This document shows, piece by piece, positions 1 to 7,990 of a DNA stretch of 64,000 nucleotides; position 1 is the stretch's first letter, and every line of letters starts with the position of its first letter. The stretch comes from Scedosporium boydii (taxonomy: Eukaryota > Ascomycota > Sordariomycetes > Microascales > Microascaceae). Below the pieces are notes generated by a model that did not search any database, had not been told where the DNA came from, and worked only from the letters and a program-made list of their open reading frames with translations. Both the position numbers and the translations under genes were made by a program. The stretch covers positions 62,001 to 126,000 of the forward strand of contig NJFT01000060.1 of NCBI GenBank assembly GCA_002221725.1, in the 5' to 3' direction.

Positions 1-1702
1 AGTCGACGCCGCGGGCGAGTACGTCAGTGGTGATGAGGACCCAGACCTCTCCGGCGCGGAAGCGGCGCATGATGGACGAGCGTGCGGAGTCCGAAAGGCC
101 ACCGTGGAGGCTCGCGATGCGTGTAGCGCCGCCTGCCTCGAGGGGTATATCGTAGCGTAGTTCTGTTTCGAGGGCGGCTGCGCGCTCGATGGTTTGCGTG
201 AAGACTAGGAAAGGGGGTCGGAGCGGAGGGAGCGCGGATGGGTCGGAGAGGGACCGGGGGCGGAGGAGTTGGCGCATGGCGAGGAGCTTGCCGTTTTCGG
301 AGGCGGTGTACATTAGCTTGTGGGTGATGTTGGGAACGGCGGTGTCCTTGAGGCCGACGACGAGGCGGATGAGAGGTCGGGGAGGGTGGTTGAGGGTTGC
401 GACGCGGGATTCGAGGCGCTCCTGGACGAGGGATTCGATGTTGGAGCCCATTGTTGCGGACCAGAGGGTTACTTGGAGGTTAGGGTTCGTGCAGGCGGAC
501 CACACGCCTGTGGTTTGGTCTAGGAAGATAGGGTCGAGGAGGACGTCGGCTTCGTCAAGGATGAGGGTGCGCACCGAAGGGAGGATTTTGTTCATCTTTG
601 AGGAGCTCTTGGCGAGAAAGTTGAGAAGAGGTGCTGGGGTCGTGACTAGGATGTCGGGCTTGGCGATGGAGCGTTTCCTCGAGGTCTTTGCTTCGTCTTC
701 CGATTGGGAGTCTTCGCTTTGTTCCTCCTCACTTTCTGACTCGTCGAGGGAGACGGCGTGGCTCTGCTCGGCTTCGATCTCCATTCCCTTTTTCATGAGG
801 ACGACTCGAAGGCCCGTCCCCATCGTGAGCTTTCTTCCCTCGTTCATGATCTGAAACGCGAGCTCCCTAGTTGGCGCTACCACGATGGTCTCGAGCTCGT
901 GTACGGCACTGAGCCCTTCCTGTTCTCTCCTCCTCAGGATGTTCGTTATAGCCGGGATCAAGAAACTTATAGTCTTGCCGCTACCCGTGGGCGCAACCGC
1001 CATGAAGTCGAGAGAAGTTTGATCATCAGACCCGGCAGCGCCTTGCAAAGCCACGCTCGGCCTAAGTAATAGCGGCAAGCTAGCCAATTGCACCTCCGTG
1101 GGAATCCTATAGCCCTCCTCGGCGATATTCTTCGCGAGCTGCGGAGGGACGTTGTAGAAAGAGCCGAGTTCGCTAAAAGACACCAGCGGCCGGGGGTAGA
1201 GCGCTTCCTTCTCTTCCTTTTTCGTAGGTGGCGGCTGGACTTTTGCCTTCTTTTTGGACTTCTTGTCGACTCGAGAGGGCTTCGAAAGGGATCCAAGCAG
1301 GAGGGTAAATTTTAATCTGTGCGAGCGCAGTAGTTGGCGGCATTCCTCCTCACTCATCGCGGGGATCGACTGCGCCGGTGTCGTCTCGTCCTCGGAGTCA
1401 GGCTCGGGCTGGGCTTCTTCTTCGATCTGGCGGGCGGGCTTCGCGGGCTCACTCCGGGGAGCGAAGAAGTCGACTGTTGGTAGAGGCATCGCAGACAGAC
1501 CGCCATCTTCGTCGTATTCGTCGCTGGCCGAGCTTCGTTTCCTCTTTGCAGTCCTCGCGGGGCCGACTTCGTCGTGAAAAAGTTGTGGGTGCGGTTTTGT
1601 ACCGGCGGAGGGGAGCTTGGCGGGCAGTGCGCCCGGTGCACGACTACCGGGGCCCTGTGAGGGTTTCTTTATTCCCCTCGAGAGGACTTTTAAAATGTCC
1701 AT
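1..1702 (-). CDS. ROK1: ATP-dependent RNA helicase ROK1, 3' end cut by window edge
   Basis: DEAD-box helicase of the Rok1/DDX52 group, which acts in the nucleolus on early 18S rRNA processing of the small ribosomal subunit. The minus strand is open from ATG 1702 to base 1 (567 codons, no intron seen). The N-terminus MDILKVLSRGIKKP is typical of fungal Rok1. Visible motifs in order: Q-motif region YRIPTEVQLASLPLLL (about residue 200), Walker A APTGSGKT (about 235), PTREL (about 280), LDEAD (about 378), WSATMG (about 413), LHGGLSD and TDVLARGVD at the very edge. An acidic Ser/Glu-rich insert (about residues 310-345) lies between the PTREL motif and the TPAP motif. Family members are usually near 700 residues, so the last part of helicase domain 2 and the basic tail lie outside the window. 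The gene is divergent from the BIM1-like gene at 4538, with the small-RNA-like array between them. Confidence 0.95.
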   Translation of the reverse strand, partial: MDILKVLSRGIKKPSQGPGSRAPGALPAKLPSAGTKPHPQLFHDEVGPARTAKRKRSSASDEYDEDGGLSAMPLPTVDFFAPRSEPAKPARQIEEEAQPEPDSEDETTPAQSIPAMSEEECRQLLRSHRLKFTLLLGSLSKPSRVDKKSKKKAKVQPPPTKKEEKEALYPRPLVSFSELGSFYNVPPQLAKNIAEEGYRIPTEVQLASLPLLLRPSVALQGAAGSDDQTSLDFMAVAPTGSGKTISFLIPAITNILRRREQEGLSAVHELETIVVAPTRELAFQIMNEGRKLTMGTGLRVVLMKKGMEIEAEQSHAVSLDESESEEEQSEDSQSEDEAKTSRKRSIAKPDILVTTPAPLLNFLAKSSSKMNKILPSVRTLILDEADVLLDPIFLDQTTGVWSACTNPNLQVTLWSATMGSNIESLVQERLESRVATLNHPPRPLIRLVVGLKDTAVPNITHKLMYTASENGKLLAMRQLLRPRSLSDPSALPPLRPPFLVFTQTIERAAALETELRYDIPLEAGGATRIASLHGGLSDSARSSIMRRFRAGEVWVLITTDVLARGVD

Positions 1703-1930
1703 GCTGAATTTGTTTGGCTCAACCGGAGGAATTGGTAAGATGTTCAGTTCGAGATCCTAAGTGGGATGTGGTGAACAACTTTTTTCTTTTTTTTAGCGAG
1801 ACAGCTGTTAGGCGCCAGCTGGTAACAATCGGCAGCCGACCAAACTTGCTGAACTAGCAACGCGGCTGTTCGAAGGGCCCATGTGCCTAATAATCCCGTC
1901 CCAAGTTTCAGCTCCAATATGCGCTTGGCT
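1703..1930. other. ROK1 upstream region
   Basis: Immediate upstream DNA of ROK1, with a pyrimidine run (ttttttcttttttttag, about 1780-1797) on the plus strand. No coding potential was seen. The RNA-like array begins at its right end, so the ROK1 promoter and the first array unit are only about 230 bp apart. Confidence 0.5.
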
Positions 1931-1960
1931 TTATATATGAGATTAAAATTGGTTAAAAAT

Positions 1961-2055
1961 AGCGAAGTAGCTCTACAGAAGACTCTATCTCCTTCGGGAT
2001 CATCGCCCTCTGGGCAATCCGGGCATCCTTTCGGGGATGTCCACCTTCGCTTTTT
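1961..2055 (+). ncRNA. Candidate small structured RNA, array copy 1
   Basis: About 95 nt from AGCGAAG (1961-1967) to the T-run at 2051-2055. The ends pair as AGCGAAG with CTTCGCT (2045-2051). Two internal hairpins are visible: GCCC/GGGC (2005-2008 with 2012-2015) and a CATCC/GGATG stem (2024-2028 with 2035-2039), extended by GG/CC past a bulge. TATATAT lies 29 nt upstream (1932-1938). It is the longest and most diverged copy. Right after the 7-nt stem comes TAGCTCTACAG, close to the tRNA A-box consensus TRGYNNARNNG, but no convincing B box or anticodon arm is visible, so it is not called a tRNA. Confidence 0.4.
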
Positions 2056-2174
2056 GCCTTGCTCGCGACAGGCGAATTGTGTCATCGTTTTGCATCATTC
2101 ACGACACCCGCTATCACGTGGTCGATGTTTGTTAAACCTGAGCTTCATAAAGTCAAATAAAACTCGTCCTTATC

Positions 2175-2237
2175 AGCGAAGTAGCTTAACATCTGAGGTT
2201 TCTACAGACGTACCGCAAGGTGCGTTCTTCGCTTTTT
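2175..2237 (+). ncRNA. Candidate small structured RNA, array copy 2
   Basis: About 63 nt. Closing stem AGCGAAG (2175-2181) with CTTCGCT (2227-2233), then T5. The first inner hairpin is CUUA (2185-2188) with UGAG (2194-2197), where copies 3 and 4 have CUGA with UCAG: both strands changed and pairing was kept. The second hairpin, ACGTACC/GGTGCGT (2208-2214 with 2219-2225), has a GCAA loop of the GNRA type and sits one base before the closing strand. The upstream AT box is CATAAAGTCAAATAAA rather than a strict TATA. This copy gives the best support for an RNA fold. Confidence 0.42.
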
Positions 2238-2339
2238 GAGCGGCTTATTTTTTTGGAACGTCCATGCTATTTCATAAAACAAAACCAATCGATGTTGTTT
2301 GGTAGACCTTAATATAGTCAAATAAAATGTTCACTCCTC

Positions 2340-2410
2340 AGCGAAGTAGCTGAACATCAGAAAAACTTCCTCTTTGGGGAAGCACTGGGAAGTGTGTATC
2401 CGTCTTCGCT
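2340..2410 (+). ncRNA. Candidate small structured RNA, array copy 3
   Basis: Closing stem AGCGAAG (2340-2346) with CTTCGCT (2404-2410). First inner hairpin CTGA/TCAG (2350-2353 with 2357-2360). A second small hairpin, CACT-GGGA-AGTG (2383-2394), has a GNRA-type loop. TATA lies at 2313-2316. Unlike the other copies the closing strand is followed by GTTAG and not by T5; the next long T-run is at 2433-2442. Termination would therefore be later, or this copy is decayed. Confidence 0.35.
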
Positions 2411-2515
2411 GTTAGCCGTCCGGCTTTCCTTTTCTTTTTTTTGTCGCCATTCTATTTCATAAAACAGCCGACGTTGTTAGAGCCTTTATATAGTCAGGTA
2501 AACCGCCGGTCTTCC

Positions 2516-2589
2516 AGCGGAGTAGCTGAACTTACCGAAATCAGGACTTTTCAACGGACACATCCCACGGTGTGTCCACTTCGCTTTTT
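2516..2589 (+). ncRNA. Candidate small structured RNA, array copy 4
   Basis: Closing strand AGCGGAG (2516-2522) differs by A to G from the other copies but still pairs with CTTCGCT (2579-2585) through one G-U pair. T5 runs over 2585-2589. First inner hairpin CTGA/TCAG (2526-2529 with 2541-2544). Second hairpin GGACACA/TGTGTCC (2556-2562 with 2571-2577), one base before the closing strand as in copy 2. TATATA (2487-2492) is 29 nt upstream of the first stem base. From stem to stem it is 70 nt, tRNA-like in size, but the T-loop sequence expected of a tRNA is absent. Confidence 0.42.
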
Positions 2590-4537
2590 GCTTCCATTTT
2601 TTGCGGTCCAACCTTGATTCCCGTTCTCAATTTGTTCTCCGCAAGCTGCTCCACCCACATATGGCTTGAGATCCGTCTCCTTTCCCGGATCCGGGGTTGC
2701 TCTTTGCTCTGAGGACGGCCGGGCACGGCGGGAGGAAGTACCGGTACATTGACGAAAAAAAGGGCTGGCTTTTTGCCCAGTTGACCAAGCTGTCAGCTTA
2801 TTGAAATTCGCAAGATGAGTACCCTGCTTAAATGCATGGCAGGTACACAGGTGCCAGGCGAGATTCTTCCACTGGTTCAGCAGCAGAGAAAAAACATCGA
2901 GGAAGACATTTATAGATTGGCATACACATAGGTATCCAGGAATGTCTCGACTCCCCCGGTTTCGACTTATGAGTAAACACTTCTTCAAGCTCAAGCCCTC
3001 CACGAACAAATCACAAATATACGAAGTAGCTACCCCAACTCACCTCGAAGAAGCGGTCCGGGCATACTGCTAGACTCGGCAACTAAGCCATCAGATAACT
3101 GATATCAGATTCTCAACTCCATCGACCAGCATCGCCAAGCAAAACAGAAAAAAAGAAGGGTGCTTGCCGTCTCCACAGGAAAATGCAAGCCAAGCTATAA
3201 TTCCCAGGGCTTCCTTCATACAAAGCTCAATTCCACCACGACACCTTCCCAAAATAGGGAAATAACCCGCATCAAGAGAAATGCAACCCAGAATCCCGCT
3301 CAAGCATTGAGAAGGAAGAAAGAAGAAGGAAAAAGAGTGAAAAAGTCCAATGGTTGGTTAGGCGCAGGACTTACATCCAGATCCATGCTTGCGCTGATTT
3401 GAGCAAGTTTTCTTTGGGCGTTTTCCCGGTGGGCTGAAGGCTGCCCCGCCATCCCCCACCCAAACAGCTCAAAGCTACTATTATTTCATTATTTCCGTGC
3501 GCCTGAGAAGACAATGTTCAACCACCCCCGCGGTTGGACCTAGTTTTCAAGATGGGTTGGATTGGGCAATTCGGCGTTCGGCATGGGAAGGGCTGGGCGG
3601 GATGGATTATGGGGTATTGAGGTAATGGGATGAGGATGGAGTTGGGTGATGGGTTGGATCTTGATGTTTCCATGTTGTTTCTTGGGGTGCTGTCTTATAA
3701 TGTCTAAGGAAACACTGCATTCCTTTTCGGATCTTGGATCTTAGTATCAAATAGCTTCCAATGACTGACGGACTCCAAACTTCTAACTACAACACAACAA
3801 ACTCAAGCCACATCGAATACATTCTAGATCCCAGGTCCATAGCTAAACAATCCTTCATGCTCCCCCAATCATCAATGTGCCTGGGGGGCTGCAAGCGTGA
3901 GGTATCAATCAGTGACTAACACCAACACGGCAGCCCATCTTTGATCCCGCAGAAAACTTGCTCACTCCGTCCCTGCCCATCCCCGAATATAGACAAGGTA
4001 AAAAACCTAGAAACCAGGATCCCAACCCGCCCTCCGGCACACAATATACACTACACACTACTAAGCTCTTAGCATCCCAGTCTTGGCAGCCGAGCTAGCG
4101 AAGGCGGTTCCATTGGAAATGGATTCGAGCTTGGAATTGGCTTTTCCAAAGCAGCGTGCCTACGCATTAGCGCAACGTCTCCTTCCACTTTGCTCTCGCC
4201 GGTTTGGTCACTCTCGTGTGACGAAGAATGGGCGAACGTGGGCGCCGCAACCAAAGTAAAAATGACGCGGGCGACATGCCGAGCGTCCGGGAAGCGGAAT
4301 TGATTTTAATTGTCTGCCTCTTTTGATCCAAGTCGCCGGGTCTCCCCCCTCCTCTTCCTCTCAGGTGCAGCTGTGGTATAAGAAGAGCTGTACCTCTCTC
4401 CCCGAGCTCTCAAGCTCTGTCCCACTCGTCCACAACCATCCTCTCACTCTTCTCTCTCTTCATCATTGGTGTATCATCTCCTGTGATTCGTACTACTACT
4501 CTCGATCCCCCGTAAACCACATACATAGCTTTTAACA
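2590..4537. promoter_or_regulatory. Upstream region of the BIM1-like gene
   Basis: About 1.95 kb without a supportable gene; the small ORFs have no coding-like codon use. The 8-mer CTTGCTCA occurs twice, once per orientation (3400-3407 as TGAGCAAG, 3957-3964), and resembles but does not exactly match the copper-response element TTTGCTC bound by Mac1/Cuf1-type regulators. One TACTTCGTA motif (reverse form) lies at 3020-3028. Just before the ATG there is CT-rich sequence (about 4340-4500), common near transcription starts in filamentous fungi. Confidence 0.4.
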
Positions 4538-5326
4538 ATGTCCCTCAAGGCCCTCGTCCTCTTCGCGGCCTCCGCCACCGCCCACTTCGGCCTCGAATTC
4601 CCCGAGTGGCGCGCCGACACCCTCAAGGCCTCCGAAGACTCCGGCTACAACCAGCGCATCTACCCTTGTACGCTTCCACTTCCTTCATTTCTCCTTAGCC
4701 CCTTAAAAAAATAAAGATCAAGCAACTAACACCCTCTCGTCGATATAGGCGCCAACGTCCCCGGCGACGCAGGCAACGTCACCGACTGGCCCCTCACCGG
4801 CGGCGGCCTCAAGCTCGACCTCCACCACCCCTGGACCTACGTCTTCGTCAACCTCGGCCTCGGCCAAAACGCCTCCAACTTCAACGTCTCCCTGACCCCT
4901 CAGTTCTGGAACACCACCGGCAACGGCACCCTCTGCGTCCCCTCGCTGCCCGTCCACCTCGACGTCCAGGAGGGTCAGGAGGCTTCCATCCAGGTCATCA
5001 CTACCGGCGACAAGGGCGATGCGCTTTACAACTGCGCCAACATCCGCTTCACTGCTAATGCTAAGCCTTTCGGCGGCGAGGAGTGCAAGACTAATGGTGT
5101 CGAGTACTACGTCGTTGGCGCTGTTGAGAACCCCAAGACTAGCTCCGGTGAGGTCCCCGAGCCCTCCACCCAGGATCAGAGTTCCGGCTCCGGCTCCGGC
5201 GACAGCAACAACTCGTCTGGTGGGGGTGATTCCGGCTCTGGCGCCGCGACTGCTGGATTCTCTACTTATTCCCTTATGTCTGCTGTCGGTTTGACCGTTG
5301 CCTTCGTTGCCGGCTTGACTCTTTAA
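4538..5326 (+). CDS. Secreted GPI-anchored BIM1-like (X325 family) copper-binding protein
   Basis: CDS is join(4538..4667,4749..5326), 235 residues; the 81-nt intron has GT-AG ends and a CTAAC branch site. A 15-residue signal peptide ends at Ala15, leaving His16 as the mature N-terminus in HFGLEFPEWRADTL. That free N-terminal His followed by WR-D is the mark of the BIM1/X325 family, relatives of lytic polysaccharide monooxygenases that bind copper in a histidine brace and are linked to copper uptake rather than polysaccharide cleavage. A second candidate ligand lies in the LHHPW motif after the splice site, and the family's Asp ligand would lie further on. Joining the exons restores YPCANVPGD, the expected Cys context. 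NxS/T sites are frequent. A Ser/Gly-rich stalk (about 180-210) and a C-terminal hydrophobic segment indicate GPI anchoring. Later codons shift from C-ending to T-ending. Confidence 0.88.
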
Positions 5327-6151
5327 GTTGGCCGGGGACGGGAAAGGCGTTAATGAATCCTTGATTTTGAGTGTTTATGTTTTTGCCAACATCTATCCTG
5401 TAAGAAGATGGGGATGCGGAGACGATTGCATGATACCACATTTCAGGAAGAGAGCGGGAATGTCAATTGATGGATGAGTGATGAAGCGTTGGATGTAACT
5501 TCGATTCTAATGTATACCCTAATACATTGCTGTTTTAGAGCAACTCTCAAAAAGAGAAAAGGAAAAATGCCCAAAAATGAAGATGTAAAATGATGTAACA
5601 TATATATGCAGTGAGAAGAAGAAGGAAAAGAAAAAAAAGACAACAAGATGCATGAATGCCTCGAGCTTGAGATGAATGCTTCAAAACACGCCATGCCTTG
5701 CACATCAAGAAATGAATATCAAAAACCGCCCTCACACTGACTGGAAACAATAACACAGGCCAAAATCATAAACCAAAGCGTATCGATATGAAAGCCGAAA
5801 AACAACAAGTACATGAAACCAAGAATTCCAGCGACAAAGACTGAGAACATGCCAGGGACATAAGATCTCAAGTAAGGAAAATGACAAAAACCATGGTATC
5901 TCTAGAAGGAAAAAGAAAAAAGAAGAAAAGAAAAAAAGACATTCCAAACAACATCATTGCGCCTAAATGCAAAACCATCATGACTCCTAAGAAAGACGAT
6001 AAAAACACATCATGCCATCGACAGCAGGTACAGAAAGGAGTAAATAGAGGAGTGGGACATGAAACATTGAAACACACATCGAGCCTAACCGCAGTTCGCG
6101 CCGAGCAGTGAGACACAACACACCGCCTCAGCCCTCAGCCTTCACCACGGT
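5327..6151. other. Convergent intergenic region
   Basis: 3' ends of the BIM1-like gene (plus) and the kinase gene (minus) face each other here. The plus strand is A-rich with repeated purine runs (about 5550-5640 and 5900-5945). No gene, RNA or repeat family was recognised. Confidence 0.6.
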
Positions 6152-7990
6152 TTAATTAGCGACAGAGGTCGGCTCGTCGGAGAACATCGTATCAAGGACG
6201 TCTGCGACTGAAATCCTCTGCCGCGGATTGGGCACCAGCATCTCGCTCACGAGCTTCTCCATCTTCTCGCGAGGATTCAGCCGGCTTCGCGCCTCGGCAA
6301 TTTCGCTCAACCACATCTGCATCTGCGTCACAGCAGAGATGGATTGTTGCATGCGGTTGCCTCCGCCGCGATTAAGGTCGGCGATTAGCCACCATAGTCG
6401 CTTCGGGTGGGCGCGGCCGCCTCTTGATTCAGGAAGCGGGATCTTGCGAAGGACGTAGAGCATCGTGATGCCCAGCGCCCAAACGTCGGATGGAGCTCCG
6501 CGAAGTTTGCGTCCGATGAACTCGGGCGGGACGTAGTACGGCGTTCCACCCATGGCGGGGGCTTCCCGCGTGTACGTCGACAGTCCGAAGTCGCACAGCG
6601 TCGCCCCCTGTTCGGGTGAATAGAGGATATTCGACGGCTTGATATCGTTGTGAAGCAGGTTACGTCCGTGTATATAATGAAGGGCACTGGTGATATCCCG
6701 GATTATCCGAACGGCATCGGCCTTGGTGCCGATGAAGAGGTCGTTCGTCTGGCTTCGCCAAACACCTCTCGCTGACAGATCACGCCCATCGACGTGTTCC
6801 ATATACAAGGCGAGATGTCGGGCATCGCCACCGAAAAGCTTGACAATGGATTCGTGCTGCAGCGCGTCCTGGCTTTGGTACTCGCGCAGCCACATGTCGG
6901 CCTGGTGAATCACACTCCGCTCAGCCTCGTGCGGCTTGACATTTCCGCCAGCCGGACGAGTCTTGAGAACCTTGACGGTGACGACTTGGTTGGGGAGGTG
7001 AGACAACTTCCCCGTGTAGACCGTGGATGCACCCGCGGATGCGATCTGGTCGAGCTTGGTAATCTGATAGGGAGCCAAGTCACTGGTTCCTGGGATCTGA
7101 AGGGTCTCGCCCTTATCAAGCTCCACTAGGGCCTGCCCGTTGGATCGAACAAGTTCCCTTCCGCTCGCCTGGAGGGGAACGCACACGAGGACGCCATCCT
7201 TTCCACGTTCAGGGGCGTCTCCAGTCCGCGGCTTCTTATCGTTCCGCGATGACTCATCCGCCTCGCCTACTGAGGGGCGTTTACCCGAGGAGTTCAGCGG
7301 GGAGCAATCCTTGGGTGGTGACCCGGCTTGCTCGGCCTTAGGGGTGAACTTGGGCATATGGAGTAGAACAGGTCGTTTCTTCAGTATCCGGAAATCTAGA
7401 ACTTCAATGTCGTTGAGGCGAATCCTCCAAGTCCCGGGAGCTAGTGTCTTGGTCGTCCCCGGGTTGACAACATGGCGCAAAAAGGCGTCATCCGCAGGCT
7501 TGTCGGATTGGCGAGTTAGAGCGATGGGAATGTCTGAGCGATTCAGAAGAATCTGAGTGTCACTGGAGGGGTGATAATATAGCTCGCACCACAGGAGCGG
7601 GCGTGGGTTGAGGTCGCTATTGTCGCCGGGAATGCGCACTCGAAACTTGACATCTTTGGCGGTCTGAGTCACGGCGAGAGCTCTGTGGTGTCGTTGATCC
7701 TGAGTGTCGCTATCGGAGAGGAACAGCTGCCATTGACAGTTCTCGTTACCGGGGCTAACGGAGGGAGTGCGGATGAGGGGTCGCACTAGGAGCCTGACGC
7801 CAGCGTCATGGTGGTGATCCTCAACTTTGAGGAGGTCAAGGTGGATTGGAGGAGATGCTTCTAGATCATCGAACCAGTCCACGATGTCGAGGTTCTTCTT
7901 CTTCAGCCGAGCGTCAATCTCGGTTTGGGAAAAGGGCTCCGTCTTTTCCTGAGAACAAGCCTCAGATGAGTCAAAGATTCGCTCGGCCAT
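6152..7990 (-). CDS. Protein kinase-like protein with N-terminal extension and HND catalytic loop
   Basis: Single-exon ORF of 612 residues; the ATG at 7990 is the first in frame. The C-terminal half (about 305-605) is a Ser/Thr kinase fold: glycine-loop region IASAGASTVYTG (316-327), catalytic Lys340 in VTVKVLK, candidate alpha-C Glu370, catalytic loop HNDIKPSN (447-454), CDFGLS (466-471), a GTPYYVPPE activation segment and SDVWALG. The loop has HND where most kinases have HRD: the catalytic Asp is kept but the Arg is lost, so this is a non-RD kinase. APE reads PPE. The N-terminal half (about 60-210) is not recognised with certainty; its beta-rich look around GTWRIRLNDIEVLDFRIL could be an FHA-like or other binding domain. 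A Pro/Ser/Lys-rich linker (220-265) separates the halves. Substrate unknown; activity is plausible because VAIK-type Lys, Asp and DFG are intact. Confidence 0.85.
   Translation of the reverse strand: MAERIFDSSEACSQEKTEPFSQTEIDARLKKKNLDIVDWFDDLEASPPIHLDLLKVEDHHHDAGVRLLVRPLIRTPSVSPGNENCQWQLFLSDSDTQDQRHHRALAVTQTAKDVKFRVRIPGDNSDLNPRPLLWCELYYHPSSDTQILLNRSDIPIALTRQSDKPADDAFLRHVVNPGTTKTLAPGTWRIRLNDIEVLDFRILKKRPVLLHMPKFTPKAEQAGSPPKDCSPLNSSGKRPSVGEADESSRNDKKPRTGDAPERGKDGVLVCVPLQASGRELVRSNGQALVELDKGETLQIPGTSDLAPYQITKLDQIASAGASTVYTGKLSHLPNQVVTVKVLKTRPAGGNVKPHEAERSVIHQADMWLREYQSQDALQHESIVKLFGGDARHLALYMEHVDGRDLSARGVWRSQTNDLFIGTKADAVRIIRDITSALHYIHGRNLLHNDIKPSNILYSPEQGATLCDFGLSTYTREAPAMGGTPYYVPPEFIGRKLRGAPSDVWALGITMLYVLRKIPLPESRGGRAHPKRLWWLIADLNRGGGNRMQQSISAVTQMQMWLSEIAEARSRLNPREKMEKLVSEMLVPNPRQRISVADVLDTMFSDEPTSVAN

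Larger units (their letters stand above)
1932..2589 (+). repeat. Four diverged tandem units with TATA box, closing stem and T-run
   Basis: Four units lie head to tail on the plus strand. Each has an AT-rich/TATA element (1932-1938; 2146-2152; 2313-2316; 2487-2492) 27-29 nt before the sequence AGCGAAGTAGCT or a close variant (1961, 2175, 2340, 2516). Each then carries CTTCGCT, complementary to the start, and units 1, 2 and 4 continue into TTTTTG. Units 2-4 share upstream blocks: YCGAYGTTGTT before the TATA box, GTCAAATAAA after it in units 2 and 3, and ctatttcataaaac before units 3 and 4. The two stem strands stay complementary in all four copies while the middle differs in length and sequence, which is what a repeated structured-RNA gene would show. 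The promoter-like spacing and T-runs suggest polymerase III transcription. This is inference; no known RNA family was recognised. Confidence 0.55.

Noticed and set aside
1961..2589. Array copies as ordinary tRNA genes
   Set aside because: A 7-bp end stem and A-box-like start are present, but no GTTCNANNC T-loop, no anticodon arm and variable length (63-95 nt).
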